From NCBI GenBank assembly GCA_036844945.1, contig DAIUEV010000044.1:1-20487 (forward strand): a stretch of 20,487 nt of DNA, in the 5' to 3' direction. Origin of the DNA: Palsa-461 sp036844945 (GTDB taxonomy: Bacteria; Actinomycetota; Acidimicrobiia; Acidimicrobiales; RAAP-2). The notes under the pieces are model-generated. The model was not told the DNA's origin, made no database searches, and saw only the letters and a list, made by a program, of their open reading frames with translations. Position 1 is the stretch's first letter; each line of letters opens with the position of its first letter. Position numbers and translations under genes: made by a program. Below, piece after piece: positions 6,758-14,250 of this stretch.

Positions 6758-7491
6758 TCGGCTGTGGCCCGGCGCGTCGTCTCGGTCTGAGGCAGCCGGA
6801 GAAGCGCCTCGATCGCGGGGGTGGTGATCGGCTCGAGCTCGCGGTCGTCCAGCGTGCGCATCACCGGCCAGATCCGGAGCTCGATCGAGCGGAGCTCATC
6901 GGCGGGGGACGATCGCCAACTCCGGGCCAGTTGGTGCACCGTCGCTCTGAGGCCCGCCTCCTCGCCCCACCGGACCACTGTCTCCGGCTCGACGCCCCGG
7001 GTGACCCCGGTCAGCGCGTCCAGCCGCGCCCTCATCGTCTCGAGGATCTGCCCGGCCGGGTCGTCGGGAAGGGGGTGCTGGGCGGTGCACACCACGTACC
7101 GGCCGCCAGGGGGGAGCGCCTGGGCCACCTCACGCAGCACCCGGGCCGGGTCGGGGACCGCGTGCAGGACCCACACCGACACCGCGTGGGCGACCGAGCC
7201 CGGCGCGAACGGGAGGGCGCCGGCATCGCCGCGGATCACCACGGGCCCGAGCCGGCCCCCCGCCCGGGCCAGCATCGGCGCCGAGATGTCGAGCCCGATG
7301 ACGCGCCGGGCTCGGCGCCGGAGCCCGAGTGCCACCCCGCCCGTGCCGACCCCGATCTCGAGGATCGGACCGCCGTCCCTCGGGAGCTCGGCGTCCACGT
7401 CGGCGGCGTAGTCGTCACCGCGCTCCTCGCCGCCCCTCGTCTTGTCATAGGCGGCGGCCAGGTCGTCGAACTCGTGCTGGGTGGTCGCCAC
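6733..7491 (-). CDS. Class I SAM-dependent methyltransferase
   Basis: 252-aa UbiE/COQ5-like methyltransferase. The N-terminus FDDLAAAYDKTRGG is typical of the subgroup. Motif I is ILEIGVGTGGVAL (43-55), with VIGLDISAPML giving the acidic ribose-binding residue, then GDAGALPFAPGSV and the VLHAVPDP stretch. The C-terminal half is all-family variable. The substrate is unknown; pairing with the convergent glycosyltransferase hints at small-molecule decoration but is weak evidence. The GTG start at 7491 has GGGAGGA about 5 nt upstream on the minus strand. It is divergent from the mutase gene with 66 bp between the starts. Confidence 0.88.
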   Translation of the reverse strand: MATTQHEFDDLAAAYDKTRGGEERGDDYAADVDAELPRDGGPILEIGVGTGGVALGLRRRARRVIGLDISAPMLARAGGRLGPVVIRGDAGALPFAPGSVAHAVSVWVLHAVPDPARVLREVAQALPPGGRYVVCTAQHPLPDDPAGQILETMRARLDALTGVTRGVEPETVVRWGEEAGLRATVHQLARSWRSSPADELRSIELRIWPVMRTLDDRELEPITTPAIEALLRLPQTETTRRATADMIVLTKP

Positions 7492-7544
7492 TGCGGTCCT
7501 CCCGAGATGGCCGCCGGCCCCGCTGGGGTCCGACCGGCCGAAAG

Positions 7545-7550
7545 TAACAT
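7545..7550 (+). promoter_or_regulatory. Leaderless -10 (TAACAT) for the mutase operon
   Basis: TAACAT ends 7 nt before the GTG at 7558 and there is no ribosome site, which fits a leaderless transcript. The gap is shared with the divergent methyltransferase. Confidence 0.45.
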
Positions 7551-7557
7551 CGGCTCG

Positions 7558-9186
7558 GTGCGCGCGAAGAGCCGCTGGCGGAAGGCCTACGAGAGCTCCA
7601 GGCTACGCGACGTCCCCTTCGAGACCATGTCGGGGGTGCCGCTCGAGGCCGCCTACGGCCCCGACGACGGCGAGTTCCCCGGCGAGTGGCCGTACACGCG
7701 TGGCCCGTACGCATCGATGTACCGGTCCCGGCTGTGGACCATGCGCCAGTTCGCCGGCTTCGGCACCGCCGAGGACACCAACGCCCGGTTCAAAGAGCTG
7801 CTGGCGTCGGGCGGCAGCGGGTTGTCCACGGCCTTCGACATGCCGACCCTGCTCGGGCGCGACTCCGACGACCCGCTGGCCAAGGGCGAGGTGGGCCGGG
7901 CCGGGGTGGCGATCGACAGCCAGGTCGACATGGAGCGGCTGTTCGCCGGCATCCCGGTCGGAGAGGTCAGCACCTCGATGACGATCAACTCGGCCGCCGC
8001 GGTGATCATGGCCATGTACATCGGGGTGGGGGACACGACCGGTGTCGAGCGGGCCGCGCTCAGCGGCACGATCCAAAACGACATCTTGAAGGAGTACCAG
8101 GCCCAGAAGGAGTACGTCTTCCCGCCCCGGCCGAGCGTGCGCCTGGTGGCCGACCTGATCCGCTTCGCGACCGCCGAGCTGCCGCGTTGGCATCCGGTCT
8201 CGATCTCCGGCTACCACATCCGAGAGGCGGGCTCGACCGCCGCCCAGGAGCTGGCCTTCACGCTCGCCAACGGCTTCGCCTATGTGGAGGCCGGCCTCGC
8301 CGCCGGCCTCGAGCTCGACCAGTTCGCGCCGCGGCTCAGCTTCTTCTTCAACGCCCACATCGACTTCTTCGAGGAGATCGCCAAGTACCGGGCCGCCCGG
8401 CGGATCTGGGCCCGTTGGATGCGGGACCGCTACGGCGCGACCTCGGAGCGCTCGATGCAACTCCGTTTCCACACCCAGACGGCCGGGGTCTCGCTCACCG
8501 CCCAGCAGCCCGAGGTCAACCTGGCCCGCGTGGCCATCGAGGCGCTCGCCGGCGTCCTCGGCGGGACCCAGAGCCTCCACACCGACGCCTTCGACGAGGC
8601 CCTCGCGCTGCCGAGCGACAAGGCCGCCCGGCTCGCGCTGCGGACCCAGCAGGTCATCGCCGAGGAGACCGGGGTCGTGCACGTGGCCGACCCCCTCGGC
8701 GGCTCGTGGTTCGTCGAGTCGCTGACCGACCAGCTCGAGCACCAGGCCGAAGAGGTGTTCGCCCGCCTCGACGGGCTCGGCTCGGGGTCGATGCTCGAGG
8801 GGGTCATCGCCTGCATCGACGACGGCTGGTTCTGCCGGGAGATCGCGGACGCCGCCTACGAGTTCCAGTCCAAGATCGCGGCCGGCCGCTGGGTGCACGT
8901 CGGGGTGAACGGATACACCGACGGCGACGACGGCCAGCCCCCCACCCTCCACATCGACCCGGCGGTCGAGCGCGCCCAGCTCGACTCGCTGGCGGCGGTG
9001 AAGCAGGCCCGGGACGACGACGCGGTCCGGGCCTCGCTCGCGCGGATCCGGACCGAGGCGGCCGACCCCACGATCAACCTCATGCCGGCGCTCATCGAGG
9101 CGGCGGCCCGGCACGTGACCGTCGGGGAGTCGATGGGGGCGCTCGAGGACGTCTTCGGGACCTGGCTCGAGCACTCCTTCGTGTAG
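7558..9186 (+). CDS. icmA: Isobutyryl-CoA mutase-type large subunit
   Basis: 542-aa catalytic TIM-barrel subunit of a coenzyme-B12-dependent acyl-CoA mutase, which rearranges the carbon skeleton of acyl-CoAs. Aligning by eye to methylmalonyl-CoA mutase, the residues that read the substrate are F65 (in WTMRQFAGFG, Tyr in the methylmalonyl enzyme), Q183 (in KEYQAQKEYVFPP, Arg in that enzyme) and A92 (in LSTAFDMPT, Asp in 2-hydroxyisobutyryl-CoA mutase). Phe plus Gln is the isobutyryl/n-butyryl-CoA mutase pattern. The length and lack of a fused B12 domain match IcmA, with the B12 subunit encoded next. The GTG at 7558 fits the leaderless -10. The exact substrate, for example pivalyl-CoA, is not settled. 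Confidence 0.88.
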   Translation: MRAKSRWRKAYESSRLRDVPFETMSGVPLEAAYGPDDGEFPGEWPYTRGPYASMYRSRLWTMRQFAGFGTAEDTNARFKELLASGGSGLSTAFDMPTLLGRDSDDPLAKGEVGRAGVAIDSQVDMERLFAGIPVGEVSTSMTINSAAAVIMAMYIGVGDTTGVERAALSGTIQNDILKEYQAQKEYVFPPRPSVRLVADLIRFATAELPRWHPVSISGYHIREAGSTAAQELAFTLANGFAYVEAGLAAGLELDQFAPRLSFFFNAHIDFFEEIAKYRAARRIWARWMRDRYGATSERSMQLRFHTQTAGVSLTAQQPEVNLARVAIEALAGVLGGTQSLHTDAFDEALALPSDKAARLALRTQQVIAEETGVVHVADPLGGSWFVESLTDQLEHQAEEVFARLDGLGSGSMLEGVIACIDDGWFCREIADAAYEFQSKIAAGRWVHVGVNGYTDGDDGQPPTLHIDPAVERAQLDSLAAVKQARDDDAVRASLARIRTEAADPTINLMPALIEAAARHVTVGESMGALEDVFGTWLEHSFV

Positions 9187-9614
9187 TGCCGGATCGGCGC
9201 GCCGGCCGGGTGCTCCTGGCGAAGATCGGCCTCGACGGACACGACCGCGGCCTGCGGGTGGTGGCGAGGATCCTGCGCGACGCCGGCTACGAGGTGGTCT
9301 ACGCCGGGCTGCGCCAGACCCCCGAGATGGTGGCCGCGGCCGCCCTCCAAGAGGACGTCGACGTGGTTGGCGTCTCGATGCACAACGGCGCGCACCTGAC
9401 CATCGCTCCGGCGGTGGTGGGGGCGTTGCGCGGCGCCGGCCTGTCGACTCCGGTCGTGGTGGGCGGCATCGTTCCCGACGTCGATCTGCCCCAGGTCCGC
9501 GAGGCGGGGGTGTGCGCCGTCCTCGGGCCGGGCGCCTCGAACCAGGAGGTGGTGGCGGCGATCGAGGATGCGATCGCCGGGGTGGCCGGGAGCGGCGCGG
9601 GAGCGGGCCGCTGA
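9186..9614 (+). CDS. icmB: B12-binding small subunit of acyl-CoA mutase
   Basis: 142-aa cobalamin-binding Rossmann domain that completes the split mutase. DGHDRG (17-22) is the D-x-H-x-x-G motif in which H19 replaces the lower ligand of cobalt. SMHNGAHLTIAP and VVVGGIVPDVDL are the further loops around the nucleotide tail. Family members more often show S-x-L/I-x-x-G-A-H, so MHN is a local variant. The GTG start overlaps the stop of the large subunit by one base (TAGTG), which indicates translational coupling and equal expression. No MeaB/ArgK GTPase chaperone gene is adjacent. Confidence 0.9.
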   Translation: MPDRRAGRVLLAKIGLDGHDRGLRVVARILRDAGYEVVYAGLRQTPEMVAAAALQEDVDVVGVSMHNGAHLTIAPAVVGALRGAGLSTPVVVGGIVPDVDLPQVREAGVCAVLGPGASNQEVVAAIEDAIAGVAGSGAGAGR

Positions 9615-9625
9615 GGGACCGCGAC

Positions 9626-10192
9626 GTGTCGTTCCGCCCGCTCACCCGGGCGGACCTCGCGCTCCTCGGCGCGTGGCTGGCCCGGCCGCACGTGTCGCGG
9701 TGGTGGCCGGAGCGGGCCGACCCGGCGTCGCTCGAGGCGACCTACGGCCCGTCGATCGACGGCACCGACCCGACCGAGGTGCGGGTGATCGAGCTCGACG
9801 GCCGCCCGGTCGGGCTCATCCAGCGGTACCGGACCGCCGAGCACCCCGAGTGGGCGCGGGCCCTCGCCGGGGCGGCGCTGTCGGCACCGGCGGCCGGTCT
9901 CGACTACCTCCTCGGCGAGGAGGTAGACCTCGGGCGGGGCGTCGGCCCGGCCGCCGTCGCCCGGTTCACGGCGGAGACCTGGGCCCGCTACCCCGAGATC
10001 GAGGTGGTGGCGGTCGCCGTCCAGCAGGCCAACCGGCGGTCGTGGCGGGCCCTCGAGAAGTGTGGGTTCAGACGGACCTGGGCCGGCGAGCTCGACTCCG
10101 ACGACCCGAGCGACGCCGGGCCGAGCTTCCTCTACCAGCTGGCGCGGCCGGGCGGCTCGCTCAGCGGAAGTGGGACGCGACCTCCTCGATGA
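9626..10192 (+). CDS. GNAT acetyltransferase, AAC(6')-like
   Basis: 188-aa N-acetyltransferase using acetyl-CoA. The opening FRPLTRADLALLGAWLARPHVSRWW resembles the aminoglycoside 6'-N-acetyltransferase / siderophore-type (Acetyltransf_8) branch. It continues with DYLLGEEVDLGRGVGPAAVARF (acetyl-CoA loop) and VQQANRRSWRALEKCGFRRT (the N-x-x-S-x-R-x-x-E-K-x-G-F end motif). Whether it acts on an aminoglycoside, a siderophore or a housekeeping amine cannot be seen. The GTG at 9626 has GAGGGA 7 nt upstream, which overlaps the end of icmB, so it is likely in the same transcript. The C-terminal tail (about 13 residues) runs 32 bp into the convergent LLM gene. Confidence 0.85.
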   Translation: MSFRPLTRADLALLGAWLARPHVSRWWPERADPASLEATYGPSIDGTDPTEVRVIELDGRPVGLIQRYRTAEHPEWARALAGAALSAPAAGLDYLLGEEVDLGRGVGPAAVARFTAETWARYPEIEVVAVAVQQANRRSWRALEKCGFRRTWAGELDSDDPSDAGPSFLYQLARPGGSLSGSGTRPPR

Positions 10193-11072
10193 ACAGGTCG
10201 CAGGTGTCGATCCGCCGGGCCATCGAGCCCATGGTGAAGTCCGGGAGGATCAGCTCGTCGGCGCCGGCGTCGCGGTAGCGGCCGACGATGTCGGTGACCT
10301 CGTCGGGGGTCCCGACGATGACCGGCTGGCCGCCCGCCTGGCCCCGTCGCTCGGCCAGCCACCCCTCGTCGGTCGAGAGGAAGAGCAGGGCCTGGGTGGA
10401 GACCCCGATCTCGGCGGGGTCCCGGCCGACCTCCTCGCAGTGGCCGCGCAGCACCGAGACCTTGTGGGTCAGGAGCTCCGGGCTGGCCCAGGTGTTCCAT
10501 TGGTCGGCGTGCCGGGCGGCGATCCGCATGGTCCGCTTCTCGCCCCCGCCGCCGATGAGCAGCGGGAGCCGGTCCTGAACCGGCGCGGGCTGGTTCGGGG
10601 CGTCGGAGACCGAGAAGTAGGTGCCGTGGAAGGTCGTGCGGGGCTCGCGCAGCAGGGACACCAGGATCTGGACGGCCTCCTCGAAACGGTCGAGGCGTTC
10701 CTTCACGGTCCCGAGGGCGATGCCGTAGGAGGCGTGCTCGTTCTCCTGCCAGCCGGCACCGACGCCGAGCACGAGTCGCCCCTGACTGATCGTGTCGACG
10801 GCGGCCGCGATCTTGGCCAGCACGGCCGGGTGCCGATAGGTGACGCTCGTGACGAGCGGTGAGAGGGTGAGGCGGGGAACTGCGGCGGCCAGGGCGGCCA
10901 GCACCGACCAACACTCGAGCGTGTCGCCGTCGGCCGGGGCGGGGCCCGCCGCGTTCGGCATGAAGTGGTCGGCGAAGTACACGCTGTCCCAGCCGCTCAC
11001 CTCGCAGTGCGACACGAGCTGGAGCGTCTCGCTGTAGGGGCGAGCGGGGGAGGGCCAGATGCCGAAGCGCAT
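10161..11072 (-). CDS. LLM-class (luciferase-like) F420-dependent oxidoreductase
   Basis: 303-aa TIM-barrel flavin/F420 oxidoreductase of the luciferase-like monooxygenase family. It starts with MRFGIWPSPARPYSETLQLVSHCEVSGWDSVYFADHF and has TLSPLVTSVTYRHPAVLAK, TISQGRLVLGVGAGWQENEH and LPLLIGGGGEKRTMRIAARHADQWN, which line the cofactor site. The C-terminal VGTPDEVTDIVGRYRDAGADELIL is typical of F420-dependent actinobacterial members. The substrate is unknown. The ATG at 11072 starts the first strand directly. The gene lies 69 bp after the three-gene minus-strand operon, separated by a hairpin, and overlaps the plus-strand GNAT by 32 bp at its 3' end. Confidence 0.92.
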   Translation of the reverse strand: MRFGIWPSPARPYSETLQLVSHCEVSGWDSVYFADHFMPNAAGPAPADGDTLECWSVLAALAAAVPRLTLSPLVTSVTYRHPAVLAKIAAAVDTISQGRLVLGVGAGWQENEHASYGIALGTVKERLDRFEEAVQILVSLLREPRTTFHGTYFSVSDAPNQPAPVQDRLPLLIGGGGEKRTMRIAARHADQWNTWASPELLTHKVSVLRGHCEEVGRDPAEIGVSTQALLFLSTDEGWLAERRGQAGGQPVIVGTPDEVTDIVGRYRDAGADELILPDFTMGSMARRIDTCDLFIEEVASHFR

Positions 11073-11100
11073 CGCCGATTCCTAGGGCACGCGGCCGAGC

Positions 11101-11117
11101 CCGGCAACTCGTGCCGG
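11101..11117 (-). terminator. Hairpin between the SHOCT operon and the LLM gene
   Basis: CCGGCA (11101-11106) and TGCCGG (11112-11117) form a perfect 6-bp stem with a 5-nt loop. It lies after the last gene of the operon and before the LLM start. There is no T tract. Confidence 0.4.
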
Positions 11118-11141
11118 ACCCGCCGCGTCCCCCACCCCCCG

Positions 11142-11492
11142 TCAGACGAGGCCGCCCGCCTGGAAGCTCTCCGCGGCCGCCTTGATGGCGTTCTGGGTCT
11201 TCTCGTCGGCCCCCCCGTTCACGGTGATGCTCGAGCCGAACGCACCGTCGCTCTCGAACAGCGCCGTCAGCCGGTAGACGGTCCGGCCGCCGAAGAACCC
11301 GCTGAAGGGGATGAACTTCATCGACAGCTGCTTGTAGCTCCACTCCCAACTCACCGAGTTGTAGGAGTCGCTGACCTCCTGGTAGTGCGCGGGCAGCCAG
11401 TCGGGCCGGTTGGCCCGCCAGTGGGCCAGCGCAGCAGCCGGCTGCTCGTTCGCCACGTGGAAGTGGGCGGTGAGGTTGGCGCTGATCGACAC
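11142..11492 (-). CDS. Hypothetical protein, third gene of the SHOCT operon
   Basis: 116-aa protein not assigned to a family. The visible features are an N-terminal strand SISANLTAHFHV, a short helix AAALAHWRANRPDWL, a strand-rich aromatic centre (VSWEWSYKQLSMKFIPFSGFFGGRTVYRLTALFES) and a C-terminal helix TQNAIKAAAESFQ. The pattern could be a small helix-grip fold, but that is a guess. There is no signal peptide and no membrane segment. The GTG start at 11492 lies 2 nt after the TAA of the upstream gene without a clear ribosome site, so translation is probably coupled. Confidence 0.7.
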   Translation of the reverse strand: MSISANLTAHFHVANEQPAAALAHWRANRPDWLPAHYQEVSDSYNSVSWEWSYKQLSMKFIPFSGFFGGRTVYRLTALFESDGAFGSSITVNGGADEKTQNAIKAAAESFQAGGLV

Positions 11493-11494
11493 GG

Positions 11495-12118
11495 TTACAG
11501 CTGGTCGAGGATCTGCTGCTTCTTGGCCTGGTACTGCGTCTCGTCGATCAGGCCCGACTTCTTTAGGTCCTCGAGCCGCTCGAGCCGGCTCTGGGAGTCG
11601 GCGGCGAACGTGGTCGGCGGGACGTTCCCGCCGGTGCCGTCGCGCAGGTTCTTCATGGCCTGCTCCATCGCCGCGTTGGCCGCGCCGCCGTAGGTCTTGG
11701 CCATCCCCTCCTGCACCGCCGCGTACGAGCCGCCCGCCGCCGCGATCTCGGCCTTCTGGACGTCCCACTGGACGGCGATCCGCTGAGGGTCGTCGCGGGA
11801 GATCTTGATCGGGATCTCCATCCCCGCGGTGATCGCCGCCTGCATCCGAACCGTCGGGAAGACGTAGTCGATCGTGTAGGGGAGCCCCTCGGGTGGGTGC
11901 ACCTCGATCGGGATCTGCATCGCGAACCGGTCACCGGGGACCGGGGTGGTGAAGCCCCGCACGACCCCCTTGGCCGAGATTCCGGTCTGCAGGATCTCGC
12001 GCTCGCCCCGGTCGTCGAAGGTCGCGTGGATGTCCCGGCGGACGTCCTTCATCGAGGGCATCCCGCCGTGCTCGGCGGTGGTGTCCCGGATGTTCTTCAG
12101 GTCCTTGAAGAGCCCCAC
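11495..12118 (-). CDS. Uncharacterised protein with C-terminal SHOCT domain
   Basis: 207-aa protein. Residues 1-45 are charged and helical. Residues 46-119 form a beta-rich module (GISAKGVVRGF ... EGLPYTIDYVFPTVRM ... DDPQRIAVQWD) that matches, in order and spacing, a module in the upstream gene. Residues 120-165 are helical and Ala/Met rich. Residues 178-207 (SRLERLEDLKKSGLIDETQYQAKKQQIL) are a SHOCT domain, a short C-terminal segment thought to mediate oligomerisation. There is no signal peptide or membrane helix. The GTG start at 12118 lies one base after the previous stop codon, so it is translationally coupled. The function is unknown. Confidence 0.85.
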   Translation of the reverse strand: MGLFKDLKNIRDTTAEHGGMPSMKDVRRDIHATFDDRGEREILQTGISAKGVVRGFTTPVPGDRFAMQIPIEVHPPEGLPYTIDYVFPTVRMQAAITAGMEIPIKISRDDPQRIAVQWDVQKAEIAAAGGSYAAVQEGMAKTYGGAANAAMEQAMKNLRDGTGGNVPPTTFAADSQSRLERLEDLKKSGLIDETQYQAKKQQILDQL

Positions 12119-12119
12119 G

Positions 12120-12536
12120 TCATGCGTTCCCGTAGATGAGGGCGGAGGTGGGGCTGTCGGGGTCGTACTTGACCGTGACCACCTCGCCGTCGGTCAGGGT
12201 GTCGAGCCAGGCCGGCAGCATCGCCTGCTTCACGGTGGCCTCGTAGGGGTCGCCGCCCGCCGGCTTGATGGTGAGATCGAGCTCGGCCTTGATCGAGCCG
12301 CTCAGCGCGTCGGTGTCGCCGCGGCGGATGGCCCGGATCACGGCGGGCGCCTCGATCCCGGAAGCCTTCAGCTTCTGGGTCAGGTCGCGGTAGCGGAGCT
12401 GCTCCTCCATGTTCGGCATGGCGGCCGGCATCCCGCTGGGCATGCCGCCGGCGGCACCGGCCTGGCCGGCTCCCACGCTGGCCATGGCCGCATTCGCCGC
12501 CGCCTTGGCTTCCTTGATCTTGTCGAACATCCCCAT
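12120..12536 (-). CDS. Uncharacterised protein, first gene of the SHOCT operon
   Basis: 138-aa protein. Residues 1-18 (MGMFDKIKEAKAAANAA) form an amphipathic helix similar in layout to the N-terminus of the next gene product (MGLFKDLKN). Residues 19-44 are a Gly/Ala/Met/Pro-rich linker. Residues 60-136 carry the beta-rich module (GIEAPAVIRAI ... GGDPYEATVKQAMLP ... KYDPDSPTSALIYG) that recalls DUF3592-like domains ending in a D-P-x-x-P turn. The ATG at 12536 is chosen because GAGGTGA precedes it at about 5 nt; an in-frame upstream ATG lacks a site. The function is unknown. Confidence 0.82.
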   Translation of the reverse strand: MGMFDKIKEAKAAANAAMASVGAGQAGAAGGMPSGMPAAMPNMEEQLRYRDLTQKLKASGIEAPAVIRAIRRGDTDALSGSIKAELDLTIKPAGGDPYEATVKQAMLPAWLDTLTDGEVVTVKYDPDSPTSALIYGNA

Positions 12537-12623
12537 TGGGTCACCTCGCTGTGTGAGCCTGCACATCGGCCGGGCGCGCTCGCGCCCTGTGACCGAGTGT
12601 GACGCCCACCCCGTCGGTACGCA

Positions 12624-12641
12624 TGAGTAGGGCCTTACTCA
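12624..12641. promoter_or_regulatory. 18-bp near-perfect palindrome, candidate operator
   Basis: TGAGTAGGGCCTTACTCA matches its own reverse complement at 16 of 18 positions. It lies in the 252-bp divergent gap between the SHOCT operon and the SDR gene. This gap is the longest in the window and contains no gene. It looks like a dimeric repressor site. Confidence 0.4.
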
Positions 12642-12738
12642 AATCTCCGCGCCCCGCGTACTCAGCCGACGACTCACCGTGACGGTGGCGTGACCGGTTC
12701 GCACCACCGTCCGCCGGGTGCAACGGCCGGTCCCCACG

Positions 12739-12744
12739 TAGGGT
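12739..12744 (+). promoter_or_regulatory. Candidate -10 (TAGGGT) for the SDR gene
   Basis: TAGGGT lies 44 nt before the GTG at 12789. Immediately downstream, TTCTCTG (12744-12750) and CAGAGAA (12769-12775) can pair as a 7-bp stem just before the GAGAAGGGGGG ribosome site, which could affect translation. Confidence 0.35.
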
Positions 12745-12788
12745 TCTCTGCGGTCCGGCGTCGGGCCACAGAGAAGGGGGGTCGGGAC

Positions 12789-13550
12789 GTGGGCGAGCCC
12801 TTCGACCTGAGCGGGAAGGTGGCGGTGGTCACCGGCGGCAGCCGGGGGATCGGCCGCGCGGTGGCCGGGGCGCTGGCCGCCGCGGGCGCCGAGCTCGTGG
12901 TGGCCAGCCGGAAGCTCGACGCCTGCGAACGCGCGGCGGCCGAGATCGAGTCGGCCAGCGGCCGGCGGGTGGTGCCGCTCGCCTGCAACGTCAGCCACTG
13001 GGACCAGTGCGACCAGCTGGTCGAGGCGACCTACGCCGCCTTCGGGCACTGCGAGGTGCTGGTCAACAACGCCGGCCTGTCACCGCTCTACCCGGACCTC
13101 GTCTCGGTCACCGAGGAGCTCTACGACAAGACCCACGCCGTGAACGCCAAGGGCCCCTTCCGCCTGGCCGCCCTGTTCGGCACGAAGATGCGCGACGGCG
13201 CGGGCGGGTCGATCATCAACGTGAGCTCGGCGGGTTCGTGGCGGCCCTCCGCCAACGACGTGCCCTACGCGATGGCCAAAGCCGGGCTGAATGCCCTCAC
13301 CCTCGGCCTGGCCGGCATCCTCGCCCCGAAGGTGCGGACCAACGTGATCCTGCCCGGTGCCTTCGAGACCGACATCGCCAAGGCGTGGGCACCGGGGGCG
13401 GTGGAGGCCATCGGCCGCAGCAATCCGATGGGCCGGATCGGCCAACCGGGCGACCTGACGGGCCTGTGCGTCTTCCTGGCCAGCGACGCGTCGACCTATG
13501 TGAACGGGGCCCAGATCCTTGTCGACGGCGGAGCCTTCCGGACGCTGTGA
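12789..13550 (+). CDS. Short-chain dehydrogenase/reductase (SDR)
   Basis: 253-aa classical SDR, a Rossmann-fold NAD(P)-dependent oxidoreductase. The cofactor motif TGGSRGIG is at 15-22 and NNAG at 93-96. The catalytic residues are N119, S147, Y160 and K164 (YAMAK). The C-terminus has the usual PMGRIGQPGDLTGLCVFLASDAS and VDGGAFRTL. S40-R41 after the second strand leans towards NADP(H), but this is only a tendency. The GTG at 12789 has AAGGGGGG at about 8 nt and begins the family's standard FDLSGKVAVVTGG. The substrate could be a hydroxyacyl thioester, steroid or alcohol. Confidence 0.92.
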   Translation: MGEPFDLSGKVAVVTGGSRGIGRAVAGALAAAGAELVVASRKLDACERAAAEIESASGRRVVPLACNVSHWDQCDQLVEATYAAFGHCEVLVNNAGLSPLYPDLVSVTEELYDKTHAVNAKGPFRLAALFGTKMRDGAGGSIINVSSAGSWRPSANDVPYAMAKAGLNALTLGLAGILAPKVRTNVILPGAFETDIAKAWAPGAVEAIGRSNPMGRIGQPGDLTGLCVFLASDASTYVNGAQILVDGGAFRTL

Positions 13551-13573
13551 CCGCGAGCGGCCATCGCCGGCGC

Positions 13574-13602
13574 TTGAACCCCCGACCGGGCGCGGCGACA
13601 GT
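13574..13602 (+). promoter_or_regulatory. Candidate leaderless promoter TTGAAC-17-GACAGT
   Basis: TTGAAC (13574-13579) and GACAGT (13597-13602) are 17 nt apart, and the -10 ends 6 nt before the ATG at 13609. It is the best -35/-10 pair in the window, next to a start without a ribosome site. Confidence 0.45.
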
Positions 13603-13608
13603 GGCGGG

Positions 13609-14250
13609 ATGACCCCCGAGGGTGGCGCCGCCTTCCCAGTCGAGACCCTGACCCTCGACGGCCCGACGCTCGACGCAGTGGCCCGGGTCGCCACCGAGGC
13701 GTTCGCCGACGACCCGTTCTTCGCCTTCCTCAGCCCGAACATGCGGCTCCGTCGGCGCGGGCTCGCCATCTACTTCCGGGGGGCAGTCGGCTCGCTCGGC
13801 GACCGGGGGCTCGTGCTCGGGGTCCGGGTGGACGGCCGCGTCGCCGGGGTGGCGGCGTTCATCCGGCCGGGCGACTATCCGCTCCCGATCTCGGCCCAGC
13901 TCCGGCAGTCGCGCGCCGCGTTCTGGGCGCTCGCGACCCGGCCCAAGGCGCTCGTCGACGGCACCAAGTACCTGCTGGCCACCGACAAGGTCCATCCGCA
14001 CGAGGAGCTCTGGTACCTCCAGCTCCTCGTCGTCGACCCCTCCGCGCAACGAGGCGGGATCGGGGGCGCACTTCAGGAGCACGTCTACCCCGACGCCGAC
14101 CGCGACGGGCTGGCGAGCTACCTCGAGACCCAGAAGGAAGCCAACCTCGCCTACTACCGGCGCTTCGGCTACGAGGTGGTAGAGGAGCTGCACCCGGTCA
14201 AGGGCGGGCCTCCGCTCTGGACGATGCGGCGCGAGCCGCGATCGGCCTGA
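13609..14250 (+). CDS. GNAT family N-acetyltransferase
   Basis: 213-aa acetyl-CoA-dependent acetyltransferase. The acetyl-CoA-binding motif A is LQLLVVDPSAQRGGIGGALQEHV (Q-R-x-G-x-G type). It is followed by ASYLETQKEANLAYYRRFGYEVVEEL, the late GNAT segment with the conserved Y-x-R-F-G-Y. The N-terminal half has an unusually long helical insert (SAQLRQSRAAFWALATRPKALVDG), a layout common in actinobacterial GNATs of unknown substrate. The ATG at 13609 has no clear ribosome site but a promoter pair 6 nt upstream. It converges on a VOC gene 20 bp away across an imperfect stem. Confidence 0.9.
   Translation: MTPEGGAAFPVETLTLDGPTLDAVARVATEAFADDPFFAFLSPNMRLRRRGLAIYFRGAVGSLGDRGLVLGVRVDGRVAGVAAFIRPGDYPLPISAQLRQSRAAFWALATRPKALVDGTKYLLATDKVHPHEELWYLQLLVVDPSAQRGGIGGALQEHVYPDADRDGLASYLETQKEANLAYYRRFGYEVVEELHPVKGGPPLWTMRREPRSA

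Noticed and set aside
7558..9186. Methylmalonyl-CoA mutase or 2-hydroxyisobutyryl-CoA mutase
   Set aside because: The substrate-reading positions are Phe, Ala and Gln instead of Tyr/Arg or Ile/Asp.
7603..9645. 680-codon minus-strand frame opposite the mutase
   Set aside because: The translation is Arg/Pro/Gly-rich shadow sequence; the plus-strand mutase subunits have full family motifs.
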